Shown one piece after another: positions 1 to 14,200 of a stretch of 64,000 bases of DNA. Under the pieces are notes generated by a model. That model did not search any database and was not told the DNA's origin. It saw nothing but the letters and a program-made list of their open reading frames with translations. The first letter of the stretch is position 1; every line of letters starts with the position of its first letter. The translations under genes were made by a program, and so were the position numbers. Source of the stretch: Unio delphinus (taxonomy: Eukaryota > Mollusca > Bivalvia > Unionida > Unionidae); the NCBI GenBank assembly GCA_029339505.1, contig JAQISU010001239.1:9679001-9743000 (forward strand). Reading direction: 5' to 3'.

Positions 1-8
1 TTTTTCAG

Positions 9-3000
9 ATCGAGTCCTCGCATGTGGCATATTGCATACCCGTGGATCAAAATGAAAACATTCGGAAAATTGAGATCTCTGGGAGATCTAAAGCAGGCCA
101 GGCCTTAAGCGATGATAGGGTATGGGTTGAAATTCTGGACAAGGGAGATCCAACTGCACAGGAAGCAAAGGTCTTTGGGAAGGTGGTGAAGATCATCAAA
201 AGAAATCGAAAGGAAAACATTAAACATCCAGTGTACACATGCACGATGGACGATATGGAAAGTCATTTGATGAGGCCAATTTGTAAGACATTACCCAAAA
301 TTCATATACTAAACCAAACTATTTTGAAAAGGTGTCCAAAACTGAAAAAGTATAGAGTTGAAATACACAAATATGATCCTGTATCCCAAGAGCTACAGTT
401 TAAGGAATGGATCAATGTTCCACCCGAGAAGAGAAATAGTTTTGTATTTATAGTAGTCTACATAGGATGGACCAGGCAGTACATCTATCCAAGAGGAGCT
501 GTGATTAAGGTCCTTCCTTGTGCCGAAGACTTGGACTCTGGGATCAAGCTTTTAGATATTCAGTATGAAGTCCCAGGACTATATTTGTCTCAGACAGTGA
601 AACGCATTGAAAGCATCATGAGTAGACACGTAGATGCTGAACCAACTGAAGCATTGAGTGTGGGTCGAAAGGACTTAACATCTATGAGAATATTCACCAT
701 TGATCCCAAAGGGTCTAAAGATTTGGATGATGCTCTTAGTGTAGAAAAGACAGAGGATGGCTATCAAGTGGGAGTTCATATCGCAGATGTTACGACCTTT
801 GTTCAAAAAGGAGATCCAGTTGACATTGAAGCTCAGCAACGTACGACAACATTTTACTCCGGAGTGAGAAATCCACATCATATGATACCAGAGCCTTTAA
901 GTCAGAATCTTTGCAGTCTCTTGCCTGGAAAATGTCGGTTGTGTATTTCATTGTTCTTTAATGTGACAAAGAATGGCAATGTGGTAGGAAAACCAAGTAT
1001 AGAGAAGACTGTCATTAAATCCTCAAGGAGATTCACCTATAGAGAGGTGCAGGACATCATTAATAAAACTAGCACAGATTCAGATCAGGGTGTCAAAGAG
1101 GATATAGATATTCTTTTCAGGTTGGCAACATTCATGAGAAAGAGAAGACTTGGAAATTCAATGTATGCATTGAGCATGGACTTAGAGGATGAAACAGATG
1201 AAGATGCGATGTCCGAAACTCTTGAAGCCCATTTTCTTGTAGAAGAGTTCATGATTCTTGCAAACAAAACAATTGCTGACATTTTAATTAAGAAATTTCC
1301 AAACCTTGTACCACTTCGATGCCAGAATCCACCTCCAGTCGGAGAGTTGCAGAGCTGGTTAAAGAGACATGGAGAAATTGTGGATTTGCTGCTTTGCCTA
1401 CAGGACAGACACATCTCAAATTATAAAATGCCTTCTCTAGAGGCAACACATGGACTTAACTCACAGATTTTAATTGCTGTGCAAGAGAAAATATTTCATA
1501 CTTTACATACTCTGTCCAGTTCAAAGGCCTCAAGATGTATGAGGACCGATGAACTTCATCCTTTACAATTCTTAGCACGTCAAGAATGGCTTCAAATTCA
1601 AGAACATGCTGATTATAGATGCTCTGGAAGCTTGAAGAACAAGTCCACGGAAGGGAAACATTACAGCTTGGAGATGTTTCCATATACACATTTTACATCT
1701 CCAATCCGAAGATATGTTGATCAGATTGTCCACAGACTGCTTCATTGTGTTATTGATGGTAAGGCAGCAACTTACACCCAGAAAGAAGTAGAGGAATTAT
1801 GTGTGAGAATCAACACAGTCGCTCAGAGAGCAAAGGCATACCAGAGAAATTGCTCATCTTTGGCAATTGCTGAGAAGCTAAAACAAAAACCATCCATGTT
1901 CTTTTGCATTGTTAGTAATATTACAGATAGAAATGTGAACTTCTGCACTCCAGCCTTGAGGTTTGTGCATCGTAGCTTTAAAGAACTGCCTTTCAATCTA
2001 TTAGACATTAGCTCAAAACCAAATATTATGCAAGATACCCAAACAAAGCGGGATTTTGTGACTGTAGAATGGAGGAAGCGCCTGTATGATTTTAGTGGAT
2101 TTTCCTCAACAGCTAAGAGGCAAGTCTCGAGAATTGATCCAAATCAACACGTGGTTTACGTGCCATATAAAGACTGGGTGAGTGCATTGCATTCAGCATT
2201 GAAAGAAAATGTAGGTGGTATTTTAAATGCATTTAAAAATATCACATATGAGATTTATCGGCCACCGAGCTCATATGAAACAGTTGAAGATGTCAGTACG
2301 GAAAGAAATGACTCAGCAACGATACAACCCCATTCCAGATTTAGTACTACATTTTCATATGGACAGGTCATCAAGATTCAAATGATGGCAATTGCTCATA
2401 AAGGGATTCTTGCACCATTTCCTCAGCTCTATGATATGACAAGGAATGTAAAATGTTGCCTGCAGCATGTTGAAGATCCTATCAAGTGGCTTCACTATTA
2501 CTCAACAAAACCGTCTATGGAAAGATATGAAAGTGTCAGTGAATATCTGAATATATGGCTTCCACTTGTTTTGATGGAGGCTGCCACTACTGCTATGCGC
2601 AGTGAGGGAGGTTTCACCATCAACAATCTTCCTGTGAAATTTTCAGGAATTGAAGGTCATTTTAGACTCCAAACTGCATTTTGTTTCGAGCGCAATATTG
2701 AAATCAGTGGTCGTGGTGCTTATGGATTAGCAGAGGAAACTGATGACACAAGTGAAAATAAAAGCCAGGAAGAAAGTGATTCAACATCTAATGACTGGAT
2801 TTGCATCAGGCACAAAAAACCAGCAAAACAGGACTCTTTGACTCCCAGTTCCATCTGGGTGGCTCATGGTCAGATCAGAAAGGTTCAAAAGAGAAAGAAA
2901 AGGGAAGAAATTTCCGTCTACTTTCAGATTCATCCACTCAGTGCTATTCCAAGAGATATGAAAGTAGAAAAATGTACTGTGGAATTTCTCATCAAGTCAG

Positions 3001-3010
3001 ATGTCGACAG
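9..3010 (+). CDS. HELZ2: HELZ2-like exon with RNB domain
   Basis: The acceptor TTTTTCAG is at 1-8 and the donor CAG|GTGTGT at 3010/3011. The open frame runs about 1,000 codons; there is no in-frame stop until 3057, inside the intron. The RNB signature IDPKGSKDLDDA begins near residue 231 (nt 699) and keeps the four aspartates that bind metal in RNase II/R. FTSPIRRY near residue 562 (nt 1692) is the second conserved RNB block and includes the RNA-contacting arginine. The residues before the RNB domain resemble the cold-shock/OB-type region of the family. The stretch around nt 2360-2650 (YGQVIKIQMMA ... PLVLMEAA) is the linker between RNB and helicase. The intact frame suggests an active gene. 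Confidence 0.9.
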
Positions 3011-6000
3011 GTGTGTATACAGTTCCAAGGATATTATACGACATGTCATATTTGAATAAATTCACACGTGTAAATACAAAAAAATGATACTGAGGAACTA
3101 GTATTGAAATGCAATATATGCATTGCAATCATTCAAAACATTAGCTATTTTTTTGTTTTCTAGGTTTGAAACATTTCTTTTTAATTAATCTATATGGGAT
3201 AAGAATGAAGTACATTTTGGAGTTACTATAGAAACCCCAAACAAGTATATCAAGATCTAGGAAATGAATATCATTCTATCCATGCCTTCACCCACCCTCT
3301 TGTTCTTTTTCATAAATGTAAAGTTCCAGAAATAATTAAAATGGATAATAATGTGTTTTGTGCGCAGAAAGCAAGCAATAACAGTTGTGATGGTGAATAG
3401 ATAATAATCGCATGTTGTAATGTAACGGGAACCAGGAACCTTCAATAATTTATGAGAGTTCTAAGAATCGTTGAAAGGAAACCCATTTGGTCAATCATGA
3501 AATCTCTATTATTGTGCTATTGCTTGAACACTTAGTTCTTGTTGTAGCTGTATATACAAAACACTTCGTTGTTAATAGGTGTATATGCAGACTTCGGTAA
3601 CAAGATATGCCCATTGTTCATGCTAACAGTATGCAACACCACAATTATACCTTTTTCAAACTAATATTTAAATCTCATGAAAACTATATAGTTATGTAGT
3701 AAGTCAGTTATTATTCCCTAATGTACTGTTTATGAAGTATCATGCTAAATACCGCTTTTTGCAATAGAAACATTTTGTAACCTTGGAATAATTTTATTGC
3801 TAAACATTATTAAATTAAGTTTAAACATTGTCATTTGTCGCTTTCAGGAGAACAGAAATATATCTAAAGTCCCTTGACAGAGCCAATGATTTGGCAAAGA
3901 AAATCGCTATCAACAGAAATATACCTATCTTGGGTAGGTATATATCAACGGTCTACACAATATTCATTACAGTTAAGTTCTTCAATGTCTATCACATTAT
4001 CTGGTACGATTTCAAGGTCTGATAAACACAGGGGTGTGAATGTTTTGAAAAATACTGTAGTAATTTTGACTTTCTCCTTTCAAAACTACTTTCAGTTTAA
4101 AGTTCTAATACTTGGACAAAGAGAATTGAGAAACACTTTAGAAAGTTACTGTTTGTAGGTGATAGATCATCCATAGCTGGAAAAGCGTGCAATTTTACCT
4201 GTATATGTTTTCATTTGTTGGTTTACTAATTATATTAAAGTCACTGTTCCTTGTTTCAGCTTGAGATCGTTTTGAAATAATGAATCACATGCTTAGTTTA
4301 CGGGCAAATGGTCTAGCTACGTGTGTGTATGTGAAGAAAATTTCAGACATATAGCTGTGATGTCTGCAGTGTGACAGTTTATAGTGATGTCTAGCATGGC
4401 ATTTAGCCGCAGACATGTAACATGATGTCCCACCCAGTCACAGTATCCTGACATCAAGCAGACCAGTGCTGAAACTAACCTCATAATGCTGAGCACCTAG
4501 TGAGGCAGTTGTTAGCAGCATTTTTATATCGTTGTTATGACTCATCCCATGTTTAGAACCGGGCACTCTCCAACAAATGAAGCAGATGTTGTAGGCCATG
4601 GAAGTGGTGCTCTAGCTACAAGAGACTAAATTGCAGAGATTTAAAATGATAAATGATGACAATTCAATCTATGTCTGTGATAATCACCTTACCCCTTAAA
4701 TAAAGACACACACACATACAGTGCTTGTCTCACACAATATTTTAAAAAGATGTTTTCAGTGTGTATTCAGAGTTACAGAATTCTTTTAGAAGGCTTGAAT
4801 TTGGAGAGGGCAAACAATGTAGCAAAATCCTTTAGTGTGTTTTTATGTCTTTCATGCCTTTCCATGATATTCTTTGTAATCCATATGTTCTGGTATCTTG
4901 TCCATATGAATTTAATAATGAGGAGACTTAAGCCTCATGATTGTTTCTCAAGTGGACCAATGATTTTGTCATAGAATGGTGTACATTAAAATAAATGTGC
5001 ACTTCTCAGTTTACTAAAATATTATTTGATTTTTGTTACTCTCATGATTAAACATTTATGAGTTTTACAGACATCCTTTGAGAAGTTAGTTAATGTTCAA
5101 ATGTAGATCTTGAAATGTTTAATTTAATGCTTCAACAAATTATTTGAACGTTAAAGTTCAGCTCTGGAGATTGTTTTACAGACACGTTTCCACGTATCAG
5201 TACCATGTTAAAGTACAAAGTACTCTCTAATAGGAAACAATCAAAAGTCATTTTTGGTCTCAAGTGCTATTTTGACATTTAAAAATTAAACCGTTAAATG
5301 CAAAATTTTTACAGATCATGTGATGGTCTTGAAGTAGCATACATTTTTTTCTAAGGGAAGAAAAAAGAACCTTAGGAAACCAAAAACTTGTCAGAACCAA
5401 GGTTTTGATTTGATCCATGTTTTCCCTCATGACTGTTTTAAACTTCTGTCATTGTTTAGGATGAATTATTTTTAAATGTTGTATTCAACATTCTTTAGTG
5501 TCTGAAAGATAGCTACGTTATCCAAGTCTCACATCATGCAACTGTTACACAATCGTGTGCGCATTTTCACTGCAGTAAACAATTTCTGTATTACTTCAGA
5601 TAAGGATCACCAGCTTCTGGCAAAAAAAATAATTGACAAGGAAGAGTTAAACGTTGGAAATCTTCCAAAAAACAACACAAAGCAGCTGGAAGCTATCACT
5701 AAAGCTCTTACATCAAGGTTTTCTCTCATCCAGGGTCCACCAGGTAATAGAATATGCACGATTCCTGCCAACAGAGAGTGAATAGCAAACCAAACAAATT
5801 AAAATTTGAAACATATAAGAAATATTATCTGCTAACTTATTTTTGTTTTTGATAATACACACATGCAGAGATGTCCATGTAAATATGGCTGAAATAAACT
5901 ACATCTTGATGAAGGGCTCAAACCTGAAGAGCTAAAAATTCCAATGATGTGGTCAAAATATGAAGTTTATATGTTTTGTTTGTGACTACCCAAATGGTAA

Positions 6001-7448
6001 ATTCTGAAACGTCTTGATGTGTATGTTTTCTGTATGATTAATATTCTATATTTTTGTTTAATAACAAGCCTTTTGCTTTCAAATGTCATTTACAAGTTAA
6101 TCTATGGTTCAGCTAAATGCTTTTTGCAGATCATAGTTCTTAAACAGTGTTGTTAACCATTGTGAATTTTGATTTCTTTGACATAAGAAAAAAAAGGTTA
6201 AAATTGATTATTATCACTTTGCAGGCACAGGAAAGTCATACACAGGTATTAAACTTCTTTACCTTTTCAACAAGATCAATAAATTGTGGGAGAAGGAGGG
6301 CAATCCAAGAAAGCAAGTTCTCTTCTGTGGACCTTCTAACAAATCAGTGGATCAGATTGCACGTAAGTTAACAATGTTAAAGCTGTTGTAATTTGTATTA
6401 AAAGCGAACTTAACATGTGCAAGTGGCCACTAGTAAAATGAAGATCTGATTTTAGTTTCAGCACCGAAACATACATTTGAGTTTGCATATGTCATGTGGG
6501 GAAAATGCACAGCTGGACAGGGGCAATTATTCCAACCTGGTAACTCCCTGGTTATAGATGATAGATCCACCACCTAAACTAAGCAATCTGTTCTTGTCTC
6601 ATAATCTCCTTACTTTTAGAATCTAAATCATCCTGTCTTTATTATTCATACCATAGAAAGGTGAAAATTTCAGCACTTGATAAGGATGGTAGGTGTAGAT
6701 CACGTAAACCCTCTGTAACCACCAAATGTAAAGAAAAGCCTTGATCCATTCCCGCGCCAATTAAATTCCATATTTCTCATTACTCGCAAACTTTTGTTTA
6801 GTCCTAAAATAGGTAGACATTGTGCCCAATTCGATAGCTTATTTAAAATGAAGAAATTTAGAGAAAAAACTCAGAGAGATAATCACACAATATTTAATTG
6901 GGGGCCCCAAGTGGGCAAGTGGTCTAAAGTGCTCTCCGTTTTAGATCACTGCAATCTCACCTCTGTATGCGTGAGTTCAAGTCTCAGATTCAGCCAGTGT
7001 GGGTATGTGAGAAAGCTTGCCAGTAGTTTCTGGGTCAGTGGATCTTTCTGTGGGTTTTCCCGGGTTCTTCCAAAACCAATAATACTGGCCGCCATGTATA
7101 GCCTATCATGTGCTGAAAAATGGCGTTAAACCCTACAACAACAACATTTAATATATATTTATGATCTGAACCAGATGCAAAATGTCTTCTTTCTGATTTT
7201 CCTATACCTGGAAGTAGTTATTATCATTATGATTCCTAATTCACAGTGGATTATATACATTAAGAGGATATTTCAAAGTAGATTAGAACCAGATAGGATA
7301 AGCATAGTTATCACAACAGTTCTGGTCCATGAAGCACATTTCATGCAGTAATTTACACTTCGATTAAAAAGAATATTAATATGAATTATTGAATTGAAGA
7401 GTTGTTCATTATGCTTACCAGATTACTACCAATGCAAGATCCTTGATA

Positions 7449-7500
<52 letters not shown>

Positions 7501-9505
7501 GCAATAATAATGAGGACTTTGTATAGCGACTAATCATTGGAAGCTCTAAGAACTTTTCATCATTAGACAACGCCTATAACCAAAAAACAAAAACAAAAAT
7601 ATAATGATCTGATTACAAAAAGCAAACACCATGAAAATATGGAAACATGCTGAAAATTTTTAATGGTAGGAAACATTATTAGGTCTTTAAATTTGTTCTT
7701 GAAGTCGAAATAGTTGAGTTTTAAGTGCACTCTTGAATGGGATGACTGTGTCTTGTGTCTAAGTTCTGTGGGCAATTTGTTCAATGTTGCATGGCCCTGG
7801 TATGCAAAACAACATTGTCCATATGACTTCATTTTCAAAGTGGGAATAATGAGTATATGATTGTCAGAAGAGGAGTGTAAGTATCTTTCTGGTGTGTAAA
7901 GTGAATGTACTCATTACAGTCTGTTTATTCTTCATTCTTTCAGGCTGGATGATCAAAAGGCTTCTAGAACACTGCCCCAACATTGTCCGAATGTATGGAA
8001 GATCAATTGAGGCACTTGATTTTCCTATCCCAGGGAAAACATTCTTGTCCAAACGGAGTATGCGTGATTCTAGAGCAGCGGAAGATCTTACACATATCTC
8101 ACTTCATCATCTTATTAGGGAGAAAAGTAAACCATTTGCAGAGGAAATAAATGCATTTGATAAAAGATTTCAACTACCGGATTATATTCCAGACCACAAA
8201 GAGGTCCAAAAATATGTCCATCTTCTCAGAGTGGCAACTGTCGAAGAGCTGAAGAAGCATGATGTCATTCTATGCACAACAGCTGTTGCTTCAAATGCCA
8301 AATTACTTGAAGGTGTGTTAAACATTTTTGTTTTTTAATGCATTTTGTTCCGATCCAAATCTTTAATTCTTTTTTAACATTATTTGAAATCATCTCTGAA
8401 GTCCTTGGCATAGGATTTTATATTGACAAGGTTAAAAAAAAATGAGTACAGAGTTTCTCCCAGAAAAAGAAAAATAGTGCTGTTAAGTCATATATTAATA
8501 TGTATATGAAAATTTTAAATCAGTGATCTCAATTGTGAGATAATAAAGTTTCGAATGATACATAATTCATTCTTCTTTCAATATGGTGATGCTATTAATT
8601 TAAGTATAAATTTTAATTTATTGTCTATATGGAACTTTTGAGATATTTTCAGAGACATGTATATCACAAATTGTTATTGAAGTTGCTCTTGCTTGAAATC
8701 TTGCACCCAGATATGACCTCTTTTGTAGTTGTTACAAGTAGATATAATGACCATATAATGTTGAATGAGCTACACAGGATATTGATTGATAATACCTTTG
8801 GAAGACTATCTCTATGAAAGTTATGTTATCCGTTTATTTCTTCTTGCTGCTAATGTACTTAGCATGACAATGCTGCCGATTGTTTTTGTTGTTGTTGTAG
8901 GATTTAACGCCATTTTCAGCACACGATAGGCTATACATGTTGGTCAGTATTATTGGTGGAGGAAGAACCCGGGAAAACTCCTGGAAAGAACCACTGACTC
9001 ACGAGAAGCTACTTGCAAGCTTTCTCACATAACTACATTAGCTAAATCTTAGACTCAAACACAGGCAGAGGTCAGATGGCTGTGATCCGTAACGCAAAGC
9101 GCTTTAGACCACTTGGCCACTCGGGGCCCCTGACAATGCTGCTGAAGTAACTACTTTGCATTTTCCAGGCACTGACATCTTCCAGATCATGATTGACGAG
9201 GCTGCAATGTGCCCAGAGCCACAATGCTTGGTTCCGATCATTGCCACCAAAGCAGAACAAGTAGTCCTCATAGGAGACCACAAGCAGCTGCAACCAATTA
9301 TTTTGTGCAAGGAGGCAGCTGAACTGGGCCTTGAGAAGTCATTGTTTGAGCGCTATGCCTTATCAAAATCTCGTGACAGCAACAACGTGCAGTACACACT
9401 GTTGGAAATTCAGTATCGTATGGTATGTCCACCTAGGCTAAAAAAATCATCTGGTGTTATTTGGTTAGTTTAAATTTCATTTATTGATTTAAACTTCCAC
9501 ATTTG

Positions 9506-9545
<40 letters not shown>

Positions 9546-11162
9546 CATATGAAGATGACCTTTTAAAGTTTCATAGTTGGGTTATTATCCTTTAGCATAC
9601 ATATAAAGTGCACACATACTGTAGGACATTGACACAAATATCCTTTAGTGTCGAGACACCAGCCTGGAAGTGAGATATAGCCTTCACATTTTCGGCGCCG
9701 GCAGGGGCTTTGAAAAGACTGTGAAGTTATTGGTTAAAGGATTAAAATATTTCTTAAACTCTTGATAGTTTTTCATAGATGGGATGAATCATTAGAAAGC
9801 CAAGAAAATTCTTTAAACAATACATATTCATTTTGCATTGACTTTGTGTGGGAAATTGGCATTAATGATTTAGTTAAATTGTTTTATTTGATTATATTTT
9901 CTAAATTCCTTGATAGATTGTATTCAAACATGGGATGAACCATTATGAATGTAATTCCTTCTACAGCATTCTGGCTTGCCCATTTTACACTGGAGTCCAG
10001 GTTAGTCATCCAAGTTTATGTTAAGGTATGGGTCAAAGTTGTTCTATCTGGTTTCTAAAGTCCTTGATATATTCTCATTGCAATTAGCATTAATCAATGT
10101 AATGCCTAGACAGATCATTGTACAACATTCTTGTTTGCCCTATTGACCTTGCAGTCTAGGTCAACGTCATATAAAATTTGTCTTAAGGTTTTAGGTAGAG
10201 CTTTTTAATTTGGTTATATTTCTTCAACCCCAGATGGAGCTTCTTCATACTTTGTAATAACCATGATGAAGTTAATACAATTTATTATGCTGCATGTTTG
10301 CTGAACCTTGTCACCTTGGATTCAAGGTCTCTCCCTTCATTGCAACACATTGACTTTGTAAGCCAAATGCAGACATCCTTCTTGTCAAATGTCCAACTTA
10401 TACATTCACTCAACATACTCCTGTTTCATTAAAGTAATTCTTGCTTAAAACACCACATTCTGTATTGTTCAATTGATAAAACTTCTATTAATCATAAATT
10501 AAGAGCTCTTTTTCAAGTGAACACTTTTGGAGCATTTGAGGGTAAGAATTTAACATTACATTTTGCAACTATTAAAAATGACAACTTTCACAGAGGTTTT
10601 AATTTCAAAAGTTTGTAATTTATCCTAGTTCTAAAAAATATGCTTTAAAAGTATGTTTACAGAGATTATCACTGACAATGTTTGCTTACAACTTTTGCAA
10701 TTGTTTGCAAGTTAAATGAATTTTTAAAATAACTAGTGTTCAGAATTTTAAGTGGAAAAAGTCCCATTATCTCATCTATATTATTTCATTTTATAATTAG
10801 CACCCAACATTGTGTGAATTTCCTTCCATGGAGTTTTATGATAACAAGTTGATAACAGGGCCATCTGACCTTTGGAAAGAAGGTTACTGGAAAGAAGGCT
10901 TTAATGGTCAGCATAAACAATGGATTTCCAATCCACTGAAAATGTGGCCTCATAAAAAGTACACCCACGTCTTCTGTCACATCGAAGGTCAGGAAGAAGT
11001 TTTGACTGTCACAACAGAAGAAGGCAATGAACATTCAAGAAGCAATATTGAGGAAGTCAAGCAAATGGTAAGTGCACTTTGCTGTCCAATTGATGTGAAT
11101 CCATTTTTATCTTTCTAGTTGTAATATTGGGAATAATTATGATACTTTTCATATTTAAGTAA

Positions 11163-11234
<72 letters not shown>

Positions 11235-14200
11235 TATTGTTTTTTTTCTTCATCTGTTTATAGCTGTTTTGTTCAGGGATAACAATTTTTTCTCATAACC
11301 TTCAGCATGGCTGTACATAATGCTTGGCATTTAGTACTTGCATAAAATACCCTTCTACAGAACTTTGTTTCCTAATCTGCATTTAGTAAATTTTATATCT
11401 AGCATATCAATGTTTGGCATATACGAAGCAAGAATGGAGAAGAGTATTTCTTCAAGTTAAGCCTTTACTAGTTTAATCTAGTACGGAGAAATCTATAGAG
11501 ATTTAACTATATAATTATTATTTTTATGGAATGAGTGCTTCAGCAAAAAGAAAACTAATTGCTCAAAAATCTTACCTTAAATTGTTAGAGGACACACAAA
11601 AAGAGTTAAGGGTAATTAATAGGGCCTATATTGAAATTATCTTTCCAATATAATGTTAGTTTTTATTCATTTTATTGTTCCTTAAAAAAATAAAATAGCA
11701 TTTTTACCTTAAAGGTGAAGGTGTTTTCCCATATGGTAAATATGGAGATGGTGAACAGTTCCAAGATCAATGTCATCTCTCAGTACAATGCCCAATGTCA
11801 TGAACTTCGGACAGCACTCTCACTACAAGGGTTTGGGAATTTCAACGTGAACACCGTAGTTGCAAGTCAAGGTATATATCAAAATGCTACACTGTATAAA
11901 CAACGAATGTTAACACATATAAGCAGCTTGTACATGAAGATAATTAAACAGAATGTGATAATTTGTCCAAGAGAATAGAATGATTTCTGAAAAGTAATTT
12001 TTTCTTTTGAATAGATGGCTGAAAGAGATAGAAACTAAAAGTTTTGACATTGTTAACATATACATGTGTGAGATAACCAATGATACCTATGTAATTGTTA
12101 TCGCAATTTTCAGATAGTTTTACTCTTAGATGTGTGTTTAGATAATGGATAAAAAGTAATTAATTCACAATTGTTTATGGAGCTAACAGAATTAACAAAT
12201 CTATTTAACTTGATGATAGAGTAAATTTGAATTTAAAAAAAACTTTTTACCTACATGATCAAATTGTTTTACTTAATGCCAGTGCATTTTACATGAATAG
12301 TATTGATTCTGAACATTTTTCCAACCATGACTGTCTTATACAGTAGCGGCAAAGAAAGTGCTTTAGACAAAAAGTGGCACTTCTATTAAAGAAATGCTAC
12401 GTTTTGGTACAAAGTCCAGTTTTTTGCAATAAAAGAACTTGTAGCAGATTATAACATTTCAGATTGCATCTTTTATGACACATAGACAGAAACAAAATGT
12501 TTTAAATTTGGCATTAGGGTGATTTGGAGATAGGCAGAGGGAAATACTCTTGAAAGCCATTAGGAGAGGGTTCCTGGCTCCATGGGCAGATGGGATGTCA
12601 CAGAGGGTATGGGATAGGGGAGCATCTCTTTATTGCAAAAAAAAACTAGATCAATGCTGGATATTAAAGTATACAATATTGGTTTCTTTAATAAAGTTGT
12701 TGGTCATGTAGTATTGTATGTGTCATTATGATAATGGTTTCAGAATTAACATCATGCAAGAGGGTGTATTTGTTAAACATGTTACCATTTTAAACAAATC
12801 TGGGAGCAAAATGTGCGACTCTTTTTGTTTTTGAAACCTTTAAAATCGAATTTACTCTAAATGCCAACACAGATCATGTAGTTTGATGTACATCTAGGTC
12901 ACAGCTGAAACAAACATGACTGACAAGGATTTTTAAGGTGGTAGTCCACACTCCGGTTTGTTTTCTTAATTATTCTCACAGCTAAAGAAAAGGTCTAAGC
13001 AAGTCCAACCATGGCGATACTTCCATTTAATGACAGAACTCTGAATGAAAATGTTTTATTGAGAAATAGTTTTCATAAATTATTTTATTTTTTATTTACC
13101 CCATGCATGTGAATATCTATGTTTCTGTCTTAGTAAGATGTTAGCAGAATTCCATCTGACTTGGCCTTAAAATGAACAAAATACTTATACTAAATTAAAT
13201 ATTTAGGCGGAGAATGGGATTATGTCCTATTTAGTACAGTGAGGTCTCTACCGGAGTACATGATAGAGAGAAATCCTACATTTGGCTGGTGCAAGCAGAA
13301 CCTTGGATTTATCACTGACCACCATCAGATCAACGTTGCTCTCACAAGAGCCAGAAAGGGGATTGTCATTGTGGGTAAGTTTTCTCAAACTGTCACATTA
13401 CCAATATTGCAGGTCACCCCTCTATAGCATCTGTAGTGTCTTCAGTAAACCAGTATTTTCTCGCAGCTATAAATTATTCAGTTTTGCTATATAAGAAAGA
13501 CTGGTGATGGTTTAACTTTAAGGAACTGTTGTGGCTCAATCGTCAGTGCTAAACTTGTTTGATGTATCAAAGATAATTTAACAGTAAAATTCCACTTTAA
13601 AACAAATTGTGCTTGAGAAACTATTTGATCGTCATTTAGTGGAGAGAGGAGGTATTTTAAAAAATGTCATTTCTTTCCTTGAAAAAATTAATTTATTTGT
13701 AGAATACAAAAAGCATATTTTTTAAAAGAAATTCCACCTGTGTTGTTAATGATTTTATTTTTCTTGCACTATTATCTTACAGAATTAAACATGATCATAA
13801 ATATGATAAAATAGTGGAAAATCATTTTGGGAAGTTCACAGCTAATATTTTAATGTCTGCTGCCAGGAGCAAATTCATGATTTTATAATTTTCAAAACTA
13901 AATTAAAAAAAGGTACATGATGCAGTTAGAGTTCTGGTTATTAATTCCTCGAAACAAGAATTGATGCACCAACAATAACCATCACTAATTTGCGGTATTA
14001 ATATAACTCAGGGAATGGTAAGAATCATTTTTGATATTTTTTTAAAAATTACTATCAAATTTCAATTTGTGTTCGTTAAGATACAGATTCAAGATGCATC
14101 AACAGTAAACCAAATTTATTTGATATACTTATGCTTAGAGCGTATTTTGCTACTGAGATTTTCTGCCAGCACAGTGGCAAGATTCATTTGCCATACAAAT

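Noticed and set aside
2801..3055. 84-codon plus-strand frame inside the RNB exon
   Set aside because: Overlaps the intact, conserved HELZ2-like frame; a shadow ORF.
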